Below, in pieces: positions 17,577 to 26,947 of a stretch of DNA of 64,000 bases. The notes under the pieces are model-generated. The model saw nothing but the letters and a program-made list of their open reading frames with translations. It was not told the origin of the DNA and did not search any database. The stretch is from positions 1 through 64,000 of the forward strand of contig NZ_JAQTLY010000005.1 in the NCBI RefSeq assembly GCF_028714655.1. The letters are read 5' to 3'. Made by a program: the position numbers and the translations under genes. The first letter of the stretch is position 1, and every line of letters starts with the position of its first letter. Origin of the DNA: Sulfurimonas sp. Its GTDB lineage: Bacteria > Campylobacterota > Campylobacteria > Campylobacterales > Sulfurimonadaceae.

Positions 17577-18175
17577 ATGGCAAAATTTATAAATTCTAAA
17601 AAATATAAAGGTGTTCAATACTACATTAAAGCTGATGGAACAAAATCCTATTATGTAAGATACAAAGATGAAAATAATGCACCAAAGAGAGTAAAAATAG
17701 GAGATGAGACAGACGGAACAACAGAGATATATTGCCATAATAAGCGAATTGAAATTTTAAATGCAAAAAACAAAGGAGAACAACCCCCTAAGATTGTCAA
17801 GCAGCATCGAAAAAAAATTCTAACGCTTGATAATGTAGCAAAAAAGTATTTTGAGACCATGGATAATTCCGATAGCACTTTTGAGAGATTGAGTAAATAC
17901 AATAAGCATCTCTTACCTGCTTTAGGTCAAAAAAGTATAACTGCAATTACAAAAGACGACTTGCTATCTTTGCAAAATGATTGTATTTACAAAAAGGGCT
18001 TCAGCCTAAAACATCCAATACCATTATTGAACTCTTTGGTACAATTTTTAATTTTGGTTTTAGAGAAGAGCTGTATGAAGCTGTCAATCCAACCAGCAAA
18101 ATAAAAAAGCCTAAAACCAAAGGCTCAAGAGAACGATTTTTAAATAAGTCGATCACCCTTTCAGTTTCCCTATAA
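17577..18175 (+). pseudogene. Tyrosine recombinase/integrase, frameshifted and truncated
   Basis: The N-terminal part (from the ATG at 17577, with GAGG upstream) has an arm-binding-like start (VQYYIKADGTKSYYVRYKDE) and a SAM-like core-binding domain (LTLDNVAKKYFE to AITKDDL). At the A-run 17991-17995 one base seems lost: the reading continues correctly in another frame as KGLQPKTSNTII and FREELYEAVNPTSKIKKP, up to RERFLNK near 18150. The catalytic domain with the R-H-R-Y residues is missing and unrelated sequence follows. It is inactive as written, and its position next to the tRNA fits an integrase of this element. Confidence 0.85.
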
Positions 18176-18766
18176 AAACCTATTGTTTAATGTGGTAATA
18201 ATGTGCTACTTACAAAGCTTAATCTACTGCAATAGTACTTCCACTGGGTGCCAGCCGTAACTGTATCAATTTCTACTCTTTTTTCAATACTTGGGTACTG
18301 CTTTGATTGCATTAACTATGATAGCCCTCAAACAGAGTATTTACTTCACCAGACGCTTGATAATACGCCTTCCAATTTTTTGAACAATAAGATTTGTGTG
18401 AGTGAGGAACAGGTACCAAGTGCTCCAGTTGAATTACTCAACGGGAAGCCAGAGTTGACTTCCTTCACCTTGGGAGTGAAAAACACTTGGTACCCCGTTG
18501 AATAATTGGACGGGGAAATTATAGATAAAATGAAACTTTAGTACCTGAATGGGAAAACATACATAGTTGATTGTAGATGATGATATTTGAGTTGAGTTGA
18601 AGATAAAAAAAGTAAAATTTGAAGTAAGAAAGCTTAAAGTGAAAGATAAAATGAAACATGAAAAAAGAGTATTTTTAACTCAAGGTGACTAAAGTGATTT
18701 TTTCTGAAACTTAAAATAGCTTAAAAAGTTCGTTATTTAGGTAGTTTTGAAAGATTTTATAAGAAG
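18176..18766. other. Non-coding right end of the element
   Basis: No convincing gene. It contains the interlaced inverted repeats at 18412-18510, the repeated word gataaaatgaaac (near 18524 and 18651) and A/T-rich DNA up to the right attachment site. A reading frame at 18248-18505 resembles nothing known and spans the inverted repeats. Confidence 0.5.
18412..18510. repeat. Interlaced inverted repeats (A-B-A'-B')
   Basis: Arm A ggtaccaagtg (18412-18422) pairs exactly with A' (18484-18494). Arm B (18429-18445) pairs with B' (18494-18510) over 17 nt with three mismatches. Because the order is A-B-A'-B', an RNA copy could form a pseudoknot. The purpose is unknown; it may be a remnant of a mobile or structured RNA. 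Confidence 0.55.
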
Positions 18767-18768
18767 AA

Positions 18769-18852
18769 TGGTGCGGATGAGAGGACTTGAACCTCCACAC
18801 CTTACGGCACTAGATCCTAAGTCTAGCGTGTCTGCCATTTCACCACATCCGC
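18769..18852 (-). tRNA. tRNA-Leu (anticodon UAG)
   Basis: An 84-nt class II tRNA with a variable arm. Acceptor stem GCGGATG pairs with CATCCGC, the anticodon loop is CTTAGGA, the T-loop is GTTCAAGTC, and CCA is encoded. Its 3' end is the integration target of the element to the left. Confidence 0.95.
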
Positions 18853-18903
18853 ATGTAGTTATTTAAATCTAATATTTTAATTTCTTAACTTTTTAAAAAG
18901 TTA

Positions 18904-18960
18904 AAGCTTTAGTGCCTTAGCGGCTAGCGTAGAAAAATGGACTTAGTTCATTTTTCGTTT
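18904..18960 (+). repeat. Dispersed hairpin element, copy 2
   Basis: Contains GCTTTAGTGCC, AGCGGCTAGCGTAG and then the stem-loop AAAAATGGAC-TTA-GTTCATTTTT. Compared with the copy at 44703-44766 the stem differs by a paired change (GGGC/GCTC to GGAC/GTTC) that keeps base pairing. It lies between two tRNA genes. Confidence 0.6.
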
Positions 18961-18968
18961 AAATTAAG

Positions 18969-19045
<77 letters not shown>

Positions 19046-19059
19046 ATGCATTATAAAAA

Positions 19060-19136
19060 TGGTGCGCCCGATAGGATTCGAACCTATAACCGTCGGATCC
19101 GAAGTCCGAAACTCTATCCAATTGAGCCACGAACGC
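19060..19136 (-). tRNA. tRNA-Arg (anticodon UCG)
   Basis: A 77-nt tRNA. Acceptor GCGTTCG pairs with CGGGCGC, the anticodon stem is TCGGA/TCCGA around the loop CTTCGGA, the T-loop is standard and CCA is encoded. It is 14 nt from the previous tRNA-Arg, within one cluster. Confidence 0.94.
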
Positions 19137-19179
19137 CACAAAGTTTATTATTTTTAAGTTTTTTTATATTTTTTTATTA

Positions 19180-19257
19180 TGGGGTGGGATGCGGGGCTCG
19201 AACCCGTGACCCTCGGCACCACAAACCAATGCTCTAACCAACTGAGCTAATCCCACC
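19180..19257 (-). tRNA. tRNA-His (anticodon GUG)
   Basis: Acceptor GTGGGAT pairs with ATCCCAC; an extra 5' G pairs with discriminator C, the hallmark of tRNA-His. The anticodon loop contains GTG, and CCA is encoded. Confidence 0.94.
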
Positions 19258-19279
19258 ATGTTTTTAAAAAATATAAAAA

Positions 19280-19357
19280 TGGTCGGGGTGAAAGGACTCG
19301 AACCTTCGGCCCCTTGGTCCCAAACCAAGTACTCTAACCATACTGAGCTACACCCCG
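19280..19357 (-). tRNA. tRNA-Pro (anticodon UGG)
   Basis: Acceptor CGGGGTG pairs with CACCCCG, the anticodon loop is TTTGGGA, and CCA is encoded. It is the first gene of the tRNA cluster in transcription order. Confidence 0.94.
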
Positions 19358-19400
19358 ACCTATACATTAAAGCAACCTAATGGCTGATTAATGAGGCGAA

Positions 19401-19406
19401 ATTATA
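19401..19406 (-). promoter_or_regulatory. Promoter -10 of the tRNA cluster
   Basis: On the minus strand this reads AACTATAATTTCGCC, with a perfect TATAAT about 44 nt before tRNA-Pro. It probably drives the Pro-His-Arg-Arg-Leu cluster. Confidence 0.6.
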
Positions 19407-19518
19407 GTTAATTACTTTTTAAAAGTCAATAGCATAAGAGCATATTTTTAAAGATTTTTATTAAATTATTCAAATTTGTTTGTTACAATACTCAAATATT
19501 GTTTAAAAGGTCGGGATT

Positions 19519-20964
19519 TTGAGTGAAATTTTTATAAGTATTAACTCTTTTTTAGAAGCAATTCTATTTTTTGATATTTTATTTGGAAAAGTAGAAGGTG
19601 TTCATCTGCCGTTTTTAGTCGTTTGGCTTATACTAGGCGGTGTTTATCTTACTATCTTAACAAAATTTATAAATTTAAGAGCAATGAGGCACTCATTTGA
19701 CATAATCAGAGGAAGATACAAAACAGCCGATGACAGAGGAGAAATCTCTCCTTTTGGAGCATTGACGACTGCACTTAGTGCTACGGTTGGACTCGGAAAT
19801 ATTGCGGGCGTTGCTCTTGCAGTTTCAATCGGAGGTCCGGGAGCTACTTTTTGGATGATTATTGCCGGTTTTTTAGGTATGAGTTTAAAGTTTACGGAAG
19901 TAACGCTTTCTCTAAAATATAGAGAGTTCTTACCCGATGGCACCGTTATGGGCGGTGCAATGGAGTATCTCTCAAAAGGTTTAGCAGAAAAAGGGTATGC
20001 AAAAATCGGGAAAATATTAGCTCTCTTTTTTGCTATTTTTATGATTGGCGGAGCGATAGGGGGCGGAAATGTTTTTCAAGTCTCTCAAACACTCAGCGCC
20101 GTATCTCAAGAAATATCATTTTTTAAAGATTTTCCGATAGTTTTTGGAATTATCATTGCCGGTCTAGTCGGAGTTATCATTATAGGCGGTGTTACGAGAA
20201 TAGCTAAAATTACAGAGTCTCTTGTTCCTCTTATGGCTATCATATATATTACGGCTTCACTGTGGATTTTAGGATTCCATTTTGACAAAATCAGTGATGC
20301 CTTTGGTACGATTCTACATGAAGCATTCTCTACAAGTGCCGTTTACGGCGGTATGGCGGGAGCAATAATTCAAGGGTTTCAAAGAGCTGTTTTTTCAAAT
20401 GAGGCTGGCATTGGTTCATCTCCCATCGCTCACGCTCCGGTTCAGACAAAATATCCGGTAAGACAAGGATTGGTGGCTCTTTATGAACCATTTGTGGACA
20501 CTGTTGTCATCTGTACTATGACTGCGCTTGTTATTGTTATAACCGGTGTTTACGCTCATGACGGAGCTTACACCGCACTCATTGAAGCAAAACAAGGAGC
20601 CGCGCTTACCAGTGCCGCGTATGGAACCGTAGTTAGTTGGTTTCCAATCATACTAACCATCAGTATAACTCTATTTGCTTTTTCAACTCTCATCTCTTGG
20701 TCATACTACGGTGAACGAGCATGGGTTTATCTGTTTGGCTCAAAATATTCCATACTATATAAAATCATATTTCTCTCTTTGATTGTCATAGCAACGGTCG
20801 TAAATACCGGTGTTTTGGTTGATTTTAGTTTTATGCTCTTTTTAACGATGGCGCTGCCGAATATTTTAGGACTTTTCATCATGAGCGGGGATGTAAAAAA
20901 AGATCTTCAAGAGTATCTATTAAAACTAAAAAGCGGCGAGCTTGACAGAGAGGCGTTGCGGTGA
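19519..20964 (+). CDS. Alanine/glycine:cation symporter family protein
   Basis: An inner-membrane sodium-coupled amino-acid carrier (AGCS family) of 481 aa with about ten membrane segments. Family motifs are visible: ALSATVGLGNIAGVALAVSIGGPGATFWM (about 87-117), GGAIGGGNVFQ and FSNEAGIGSSPIAHA (about 295-310). Alanine is the usual substrate but this cannot be read from sequence. The start is TTG at 19519 after the purine-rich AAAAGGTCGGGA. It overlaps the next small gene by 4 nt. Confidence 0.9.
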   Translation: MSEIFISINSFLEAILFFDILFGKVEGVHLPFLVVWLILGGVYLTILTKFINLRAMRHSFDIIRGRYKTADDRGEISPFGALTTALSATVGLGNIAGVALAVSIGGPGATFWMIIAGFLGMSLKFTEVTLSLKYREFLPDGTVMGGAMEYLSKGLAEKGYAKIGKILALFFAIFMIGGAIGGGNVFQVSQTLSAVSQEISFFKDFPIVFGIIIAGLVGVIIIGGVTRIAKITESLVPLMAIIYITASLWILGFHFDKISDAFGTILHEAFSTSAVYGGMAGAIIQGFQRAVFSNEAGIGSSPIAHAPVQTKYPVRQGLVALYEPFVDTVVICTMTALVIVITGVYAHDGAYTALIEAKQGAALTSAAYGTVVSWFPIILTISITLFAFSTLISWSYYGERAWVYLFGSKYSILYKIIFLSLIVIATVVNTGVLVDFSFMLFLTMALPNILGLFIMSGDVKKDLQEYLLKLKSGELDREALR

Positions 20965-21239
20965 ACGATATAGAGAATAGATGCAAAGAACTTTTAACAA
21001 AAAACGGTATCAACCTAAATTCAGAGATTGATTTTGATATAAACGGAGATATTCATACTCTTTCGTTTGAGTATATCATAGATACTTTTATGATGGCATC
21101 AGACTCATCAAAAACAGCTTTTTTAGCGGCTCTGCAAAAAGCGTCGGAGTCTAAAAACGAGGGTGTAAGAAAATTTTTTGAGGGAATGGGGCAGTTACTG
21201 CTTATAACACATCTCTCTAAAAAAATAGAAACTGCATAA
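20961..21239 (+). CDS. Small protein of unknown function
   Basis: A 92-aa soluble acidic protein I do not recognise. It begins with GTG in the overlap GTGA with the symporter stop codon, so it is translationally coupled to the transporter. It is mostly helical (FEYIIDTFMMASDSSKTAFLAALQKA), with no signal peptide or membrane segment. Its position suggests an accessory or regulatory role for the symporter, but that is a guess. Confidence 0.6.
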   Translation: MNDIENRCKELLTKNGINLNSEIDFDINGDIHTLSFEYIIDTFMMASDSSKTAFLAALQKASESKNEGVRKFFEGMGQLLLITHLSKKIETA

Positions 21240-21317
21240 ATTTACAGATATTTTAATAATAGTAGATGTAACATAAAGCAATAGAGAAAGTCTCTAAAAT
21301 ACTTTTAAGTTGAAACT

Positions 21318-24300
21318 ATGAAAAAAATATCCGTTTTTGCTATGCTATTTTTCTTTTTTACATACAGTTATGCAAATGAAAAAATTAGATTCGGTGTTTT
21401 TGCCTACAAAGGGGTGGAAAATACCCGCAGACAGTATCAGCCGCTTGTTGACTATCTAAATGAAAAACTCGACAATCGTGTAGTTTTAGAGCTTTTAACC
21501 ATAGACGAAATTGATAGAAAGATTAAAAACCGTGAGCTTGATATTATTACCACAAATCCGGCTCATTTTCTGCAGGTAAGACAAAGCTATCAACTAAGCG
21601 GAGCCATCGCAACATTGGAAGGTTTTAAAAACGGGATTTCTACAAACAAACTTGCCGGCGTTATCATAACAAAAAAAGATAGCGGGATAAAAACTCTCCA
21701 AGATTTAAAAAACAAGACTATCTCTACCCCGAGCAAAAAACATATGGGTGCGTTTAGAGTTCAAGCTTACGAACTCTATCTAAATAATATCGATATTTCA
21801 AAGATAAGTAAAAATATTATAGAAACCAAAGGCTCTCATCAGGAGACGGTATATACCGTTTTAGACGGCAGAGCAGATGTAGGTTTTATACGAGACGGCA
21901 TTTTAGAAGAGATGATTGCTTCTAATGAGATAAAAGGTGATGACATTTACATCATAAACGAACGAACAAACTCCGATCACCCTTACAAAATCTCAACCAG
22001 ACTCTATCCGGAGTGGCCTGTTTTTTCTCTGCCGCATGTCGATGAAGAGAGTGTTAAATCATTTATAGCAGCTCTTTTTTCTCTTCAACCTACAAAATCA
22101 ATCGAAAAAGAGGGAATTTACGGTTATACATTCCCCGCCGACTATCTTGAAGTAGAAGAGTTGTCCCGCGCTCTTAGAATTCCTCCTTTTGACAAAGCGC
22201 CAAAAATAACCTATATGGATATTATAAACCAATATAAAAAAGAGATTTTTGCTATTTTTATTCTCTTGGTGTTAGGATTGCTCTACTACATAATAGAGAC
22301 AAAGAGAAAAAACTTCCTCTCATCGCTCCTATCTAATATGGGAGAGGGTGTTTATGGGGTTGACGGGGATGGAAACTGTACTTGGATAAATAAAAAAGCG
22401 CTTGAGATGTTGGGTTACAGCGAAAAAGAGGCTTTATACAAAGACCAACATCTGCTTTTTCATCATCGTAAACCGACAAATGAGGAGTATGATGCACAAG
22501 AATGTCCTATATATCTAACACAACAAGACGGAAAAACCAGAGAGTGCGAAGAGTGGTTTATAAAAAAAGACGGCTCATTTTTTCCTGTAAATCTTACGGT
22601 GGCATCAACGAGCAACGGCGGCGGTATCGTAATATTTCGTGATATTAGCGAATTTATAAAAAAAGAGAATGAACTGAAAAAAAGCGAAAGCCTATTTAGA
22701 ATGCTCTTTGAATTTCTTCCTGATCCGGTAATTATAACCGATCCGCAAACAAAGCTTCCGTATATGTTCAACAAAGCTGCACACGAACTGCTCAGATACA
22801 GTGCAGAAGAGTTTGAAAAACTCTCTATAAAAGATTATGAAGCTATCGAAGACCCACAGGAAATTCAAAAACATATTGAGACTATATTTTCAAACGGAGC
22901 AGGCACCTTCGAGACTAAACATCGTACAAAAGACGGAGTGCTGCTAGACATTGCCGTATCCGTACAAATTATCTATCTACAAGAAAAACCGTATCTTTTA
23001 AGTGTTCACAGAGATATAACCCAAACAAAAAAGTACGAAAGGGATCTTCGTTTCCAAAAACAGCGGCTTAATGCCATTATAGAGGGAACGAATGTCGGTA
23101 CATGGGAGTGGGATATTCAACTCGGCGATGTGATATATAACCAAAGATGGGCGGAGATAATCGGCTATACACTTGAAGAGCTTTTTCCAATATCCATAGA
23201 TACATGGATAGAAAACACTCACCCAGATGATTTGTCGGAGTCAAAAAAAGCATTAGAGAGGCATTTTAGCGGTGAGGCGGATTACTATATGTGTGAAATC
23301 CGAATGAGACACAAAGACGGCCACTGGGTTTGGGTTTTAAACAGAGGGAAAGTCTCGGAGTGGAGCGAAGAGGGCAAACCGCTTGTTATCTCTGGAACAA
23401 GTCAAGATGTAACTGCTAAAAAATTGGCTCAAGAGGCACTCAAGATGGAGAGGGATCTCTTCTCAAGCGGTCCCGTTATCACAATAGAGTGGGAAGTATC
23501 GCAAAATTGGCCTATTCGATATGTTTCTAAAAATGTAACGGCGATTTTAGGTTACACACCGGAAGAGATGACGGATGAATCATTTTTATACACAGACCTG
23601 CTTCACCCTGATGATTTAGATGAATGTCTAAAAGAGGTGATTAACAACATAAAAAAGCATATAGATACTTATGAGCAGTCATATCGTTTAAGATTGAAAG
23701 ACGGCAGCTATAGATGGTTTTACGATTTTACGCGCGTTGTAAGAGACAAAAATGGAAATGCCATCTCAATTCACGGGTACTTATTTGATCAAACTCAACT
23801 TAAAAATGCGCAAGAGGAGCTTAAAAATAGCGAAAAACTTCTAAATCTTTTCTTTCAGCAGTCAATATACGGGTTTTTCTTTATGATGCTGGACGAGCCT
23901 ATTGAGTGGAATGATTCTATAGATAAAGAAAAAGCTCTTGATTACATATTTGAACATCAGCATGTTACAAAAATAAATGATGCTATGCTAGCTCAGTATG
24001 GAGCAAAAAGGGAAGACTTTTTAGGTTTTACTCCGAGAGATTTTTTTGAGCATAACATAGAAGATGGGCGTAGAATATGGAGAGGACTTTTTGATAGAGG
24101 CTCGTGGCATGTCGATACGAATGAACAAAAATTTGACGGTACCGATATGGTTATAAACGGAGATTATATCTGCTTGTATGATGATCAGAACAGGATTACC
24201 GGTCATTTTGGAGTGCAAAGAGAGGTAACGGAAGAGATAAGAGATAAAAAAGCATTAAAAGAGGCAAAAGAGCAAGCAGAGAAAGCAAATATCGCAAAAA

Positions 24301-26036
24301 GTGAGTTTTTGGCAAATATGAGCCATGAAATAAGAACACCGATGAATGCCATTTTGGGACTCAGCGAGCTTATGTCGGATACAAATCTTGATGATAAGCA
24401 AAAAGATTATCTGTACAAAATCAACGGTTCGTCAAAAATGCTCTTAGGAATCATCAACGATATTTTGGATTATTCAAAGATAGAAGCAAATAAACTTGAA
24501 CTTGAACATAAAGAGTTTGATCTTGGAAATGTACTGTCGCAACTAAAAGCGCTTTTTATGCAAAATGCAACAGGCAAAGGGTTGGAACTGCTTTTTGAAC
24601 TTAAAAACAGCGTTCCTAAAATGATAGTTGGAGATGAGCTTAGAATAAATCAAGTTTTAGTAAATCTACTAAGCAATGCACTGAAATTTACCGCTAAAGG
24701 AAGTGTAACGGTATCAATAGAGCTTAAAAAGAGAGAAGAGTTTGAAGCAGTTATAGGTTTTAGCGTTAGCGATACGGGAGTCGGTATAAAAAATGAGCAG
24801 ATTTCAAACCTCTTTACTCCGTTTTCTCAAGCCGATAACTCAATTACGCGTAAATACGGCGGCACCGGACTTGGTCTCTCAATCTCCACAAAGCTTGTTG
24901 AAGCAATGGGCGGAAAACTATCTGCCAATAGCAAACTAGGGATCGGTTCAACCTTTAGTTTTGACATAAAAACAGACATCCTCTCATGGGAACAAAATGA
25001 TTTAAAGATATCGGATGACCTAAACAAAACTATCTCAAATAAGGCGCATAACTACCCTGATTTAAGTCATCTAAATATTTTACTGGTAGAGGATAACGAG
25101 ATAAACCAAGAGATAGCTCTTGCCATACTAAAAAGAGTAAAAATTAATGCAGTAGTTGCAAATAACGGTAAAGAAGCAGTTAGTATATTTTTATCAAAGC
25201 CTAATTTTTTCAATATCATACTTATGGATTTACAGATGCCGGTTATGAGCGGATATGAAGCTGCGACTATCATTAGAGAACATGATAAAAAAATTCCTAT
25301 TATTGCTCTAACGGCGGCCGCTATGGTAGAAGATAGAGACAAAGTGTTAAAAGTCGGTATGAATGACCATCTTGCAAAACCGATTGACAGCGATGAGATG
25401 CTTCAAACCGTAGGAAAATGGTGTGCCGTATCGATAACCGCTCAATCAAAAGAACAAAACAGACAAGAAGATGATACGGTTCTTGATATGGAGCATGCTC
25501 TGGGTATCGTAAACTCAAACCAAGAACTGCTAAATAAAATCTTATCTAGGTTTTTGATAGAGCTTGAGAGTGATTTTAACAATCTGCCAGAGTTGATATC
25601 TCAAGATGAGCCTTCCGCAAAAGCACTTATCCATGCTCTAAAAGGCGTTAGCGGCAATATCGGGGCAAAAGCTCTGGCATCAATATGCAGTATGATAAAC
25701 GAAAGTTACAAAAGAGGCGATAAGATTTCTGAAGAAAATATAGATAATCTAAAGACGGCAATGGATGAACTAAAGGCAAAAATCAAATCAATACATCCGG
25801 ATATACACACGGCGTTACAAAAAACAGAACTAAATGGCGAGGAGTTGAAAAATTTATTTCAAGAAACGCTAAAAGATGTTAAAATCGGAACAATGATACA
25901 GATGCATATACAACAGATACTTTTTGATGCTCTTAAAGATAGGGTAAATAGTTACGAACTAGAGTCGTGGGCAAATGCTATGGATGAGTTTGACTACGAC
26001 AGAGCTTATGATATTATGAAAGAGTGGAATATATGA
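21318..26036 (+). CDS. Hybrid sensor histidine kinase with PhnD-like periplasmic sensor, several PAS domains, receiver and Hpt
   Basis: A 1572-aa membrane sensor. After a signal peptide a periplasmic binding-protein-like domain (about 20-295) resembles the phosphate/phosphonate PhnD type. One membrane segment follows (about 307-325), then about five PAS/PAC units (330-985). The kinase core has His1003 in MSHEIRTPMNAIL and an ATPase domain (G2 box GGTGLGLSIS). The receiver has Asp1304 in LMDLQMPVMSG, and the C-terminal Hpt has His1439 in HALKGVSGN. The layout matches BvgS/EvgS-type phosphorelays with H-D-H steps in one chain. The likely output is the diguanylate cyclase regulator that overlaps its end. 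Confidence 0.9.
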   Translation: MKKISVFAMLFFFFTYSYANEKIRFGVFAYKGVENTRRQYQPLVDYLNEKLDNRVVLELLTIDEIDRKIKNRELDIITTNPAHFLQVRQSYQLSGAIATLEGFKNGISTNKLAGVIITKKDSGIKTLQDLKNKTISTPSKKHMGAFRVQAYELYLNNIDISKISKNIIETKGSHQETVYTVLDGRADVGFIRDGILEEMIASNEIKGDDIYIINERTNSDHPYKISTRLYPEWPVFSLPHVDEESVKSFIAALFSLQPTKSIEKEGIYGYTFPADYLEVEELSRALRIPPFDKAPKITYMDIINQYKKEIFAIFILLVLGLLYYIIETKRKNFLSSLLSNMGEGVYGVDGDGNCTWINKKALEMLGYSEKEALYKDQHLLFHHRKPTNEEYDAQECPIYLTQQDGKTRECEEWFIKKDGSFFPVNLTVASTSNGGGIVIFRDISEFIKKENELKKSESLFRMLFEFLPDPVIITDPQTKLPYMFNKAAHELLRYSAEEFEKLSIKDYEAIEDPQEIQKHIETIFSNGAGTFETKHRTKDGVLLDIAVSVQIIYLQEKPYLLSVHRDITQTKKYERDLRFQKQRLNAIIEGTNVGTWEWDIQLGDVIYNQRWAEIIGYTLEELFPISIDTWIENTHPDDLSESKKALERHFSGEADYYMCEIRMRHKDGHWVWVLNRGKVSEWSEEGKPLVISGTSQDVTAKKLAQEALKMERDLFSSGPVITIEWEVSQNWPIRYVSKNVTAILGYTPEEMTDESFLYTDLLHPDDLDECLKEVINNIKKHIDTYEQSYRLRLKDGSYRWFYDFTRVVRDKNGNAISIHGYLFDQTQLKNAQEELKNSEKLLNLFFQQSIYGFFFMMLDEPIEWNDSIDKEKALDYIFEHQHVTKINDAMLAQYGAKREDFLGFTPRDFFEHNIEDGRRIWRGLFDRGSWHVDTNEQKFDGTDMVINGDYICLYDDQNRITGHFGVQREVTEEIRDKKALKEAKEQAEKANIAKSEFLANMSHEIRTPMNAILGLSELMSDTNLDDKQKDYLYKINGSSKMLLGIINDILDYSKIEANKLELEHKEFDLGNVLSQLKALFMQNATGKGLELLFELKNSVPKMIVGDELRINQVLVNLLSNALKFTAKGSVTVSIELKKREEFEAVIGFSVSDTGVGIKNEQISNLFTPFSQADNSITRKYGGTGLGLSISTKLVEAMGGKLSANSKLGIGSTFSFDIKTDILSWEQNDLKISDDLNKTISNKAHNYPDLSHLNILLVEDNEINQEIALAILKRVKINAVVANNGKEAVSIFLSKPNFFNIILMDLQMPVMSGYEAATIIREHDKKIPIIALTAAAMVEDRDKVLKVGMNDHLAKPIDSDEMLQTVGKWCAVSITAQSKEQNRQEDDTVLDMEHALGIVNSNQELLNKILSRFLIELESDFNNLPELISQDEPSAKALIHALKGVSGNIGAKALASICSMINESYKRGDKISEENIDNLKTAMDELKAKIKSIHPDIHTALQKTELNGEELKNLFQETLKDVKIGTMIQMHIQQILFDALKDRVNSYELESWANAMDEFDYDRAYDIMKEWNI

Positions 26037-26947
26037 GAGAAAATGACTATATACCGACTATTTTAATAGTCGATGATATGGCTGCGAATATTGCTATTTT
26101 ATCGGATTTACTTCAGAGTAGCTATAAAATTAAAATAGCAAAAAACGGTCAAAGAGCACTTGATATAGCAAGAGGCAAAGAGAAGCCGGATCTCATTCTT
26201 TTGGATATAGAGATGCCGCAAATGAGCGGATATGAAGTTTGTAAAAAATTAAAAGATTCTTCAGACACCAGAAACATCCCCGTTATATTTGTAACTGCAA
26301 AAAATGATACGACGGACGAAGAGTATGGCTTAAAGTTAGGAGCGATTGACTACATCAAAAAACCGTTTCATCCTGCAATTATAAAAATAAGAGTAAGAAA
26401 TCATATAAATCTAAAACTCAAAAGCGATAAACTAGAAGAACTTTCAATGTGTGACAGCCTTACGGGCATTCCAAACAGAAGATACTTTGACGAGACTCTT
26501 GAGAGGAAGCATAGAGAAGTCTTAAGAGATAAAAAAAGTCTCGCCGTTATAATGATAGACATAGACTTCTTTAAACTCTACAACGACAACTACGGACACT
26601 GGAAGGGAGACGAATGTCTTGCAAAAGTAGCCGTAACACTAAGAAAAACTCTAAAACGCTCAACGGATACGGTTTCAAGATACGGCGGTGAGGAATTTGT
26701 TATTTTATTAAAAGATATAGATAAAGAGGGAGCAAAAAGAGTTGCAGAATCTTTAGTAAACGCAATTGCCGAGCTTAAAATCCCTCATGAGTATTCGCCT
26801 GTTACAAATTTTGTAACAATAAGCGTTGGAGTTGCTATAAAAGAGGAGAATGAATCCATCTCTAAAGAAGAGCTGCTAAAAATTGCAGACGATGAACTCT
26901 ACCGCGCCAAAGAGAGCGGCAGAAACAGATTTTGCGCGGGGTTTTAA
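26033..26947 (+). CDS. Response regulator with GGDEF diguanylate cyclase domain
   Basis: Makes c-di-GMP when phosphorylated (inferred). Receiver 1-125 has Asp58 in [11 protein letters not shown]. The GGDEF domain (about 140-300) has the active-site motif GGEEF at 218-222. The start is taken as the ATG at 26033, whose ATGA overlaps the kinase stop; a GTG at 26024 is also possible. It ends in a 4-bp overlap with convergent thiG. The adjacent phosphorelay kinase is the obvious phosphate donor. Confidence 0.92.
   Translation: MRENDYIPTILIVDDMAANIAILSDLLQSSYKIKIAKNGQRALDIARGKEKPDLILLDIEMPQMSGYEVCKKLKDSSDTRNIPVIFVTAKNDTTDEEYGLKLGAIDYIKKPFHPAIIKIRVRNHINLKLKSDKLEELSMCDSLTGIPNRRYFDETLERKHREVLRDKKSLAVIMIDIDFFKLYNDNYGHWKGDECLAKVAVTLRKTLKRSTDTVSRYGGEEFVILLKDIDKEGAKRVAESLVNAIAELKIPHEYSPVTNFVTISVGVAIKEENESISKEELLKIADDELYRAKESGRNRFCAGF

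Larger units (their letters stand above)
15512..18791. mobile_element. Decayed integrative element in tRNA-Leu
   Basis: About 3.3 kb bounded by a 25-bp direct repeat of the tRNA-Leu 3' end. Inside are a HipA-like kinase gene, a tyrosine-recombinase gene broken by a frameshift and lacking its catalytic C-terminus, and several hundred bases of non-coding remnants. Both ends carry the word GGTGACTAA (15662-15670 and 18684-18692), possibly recombination arm sites. The intact tRNA is kept on the right. The integrase is dead, so the element is probably fixed. Confidence 0.82.

Noticed and set aside
18248-18505. An 85-codon reading frame in the right part of the integrative element.
   Set aside because: It spans the interlaced inverted repeats, resembles no protein family I know, has no ribosome-binding site and lies within decayed DNA.
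15512-18791. The tRNA-Leu element as a prophage.
   Set aside because: It has no capsid, tail, terminase or replication genes and is only 3.3 kb.
19046-19367. Reading frames on both strands across the tRNA cluster.
   Set aside because: They run through tRNA genes; fragments such as DRIRTYNRRIRSPKLYP are typical false translations of tRNAs.
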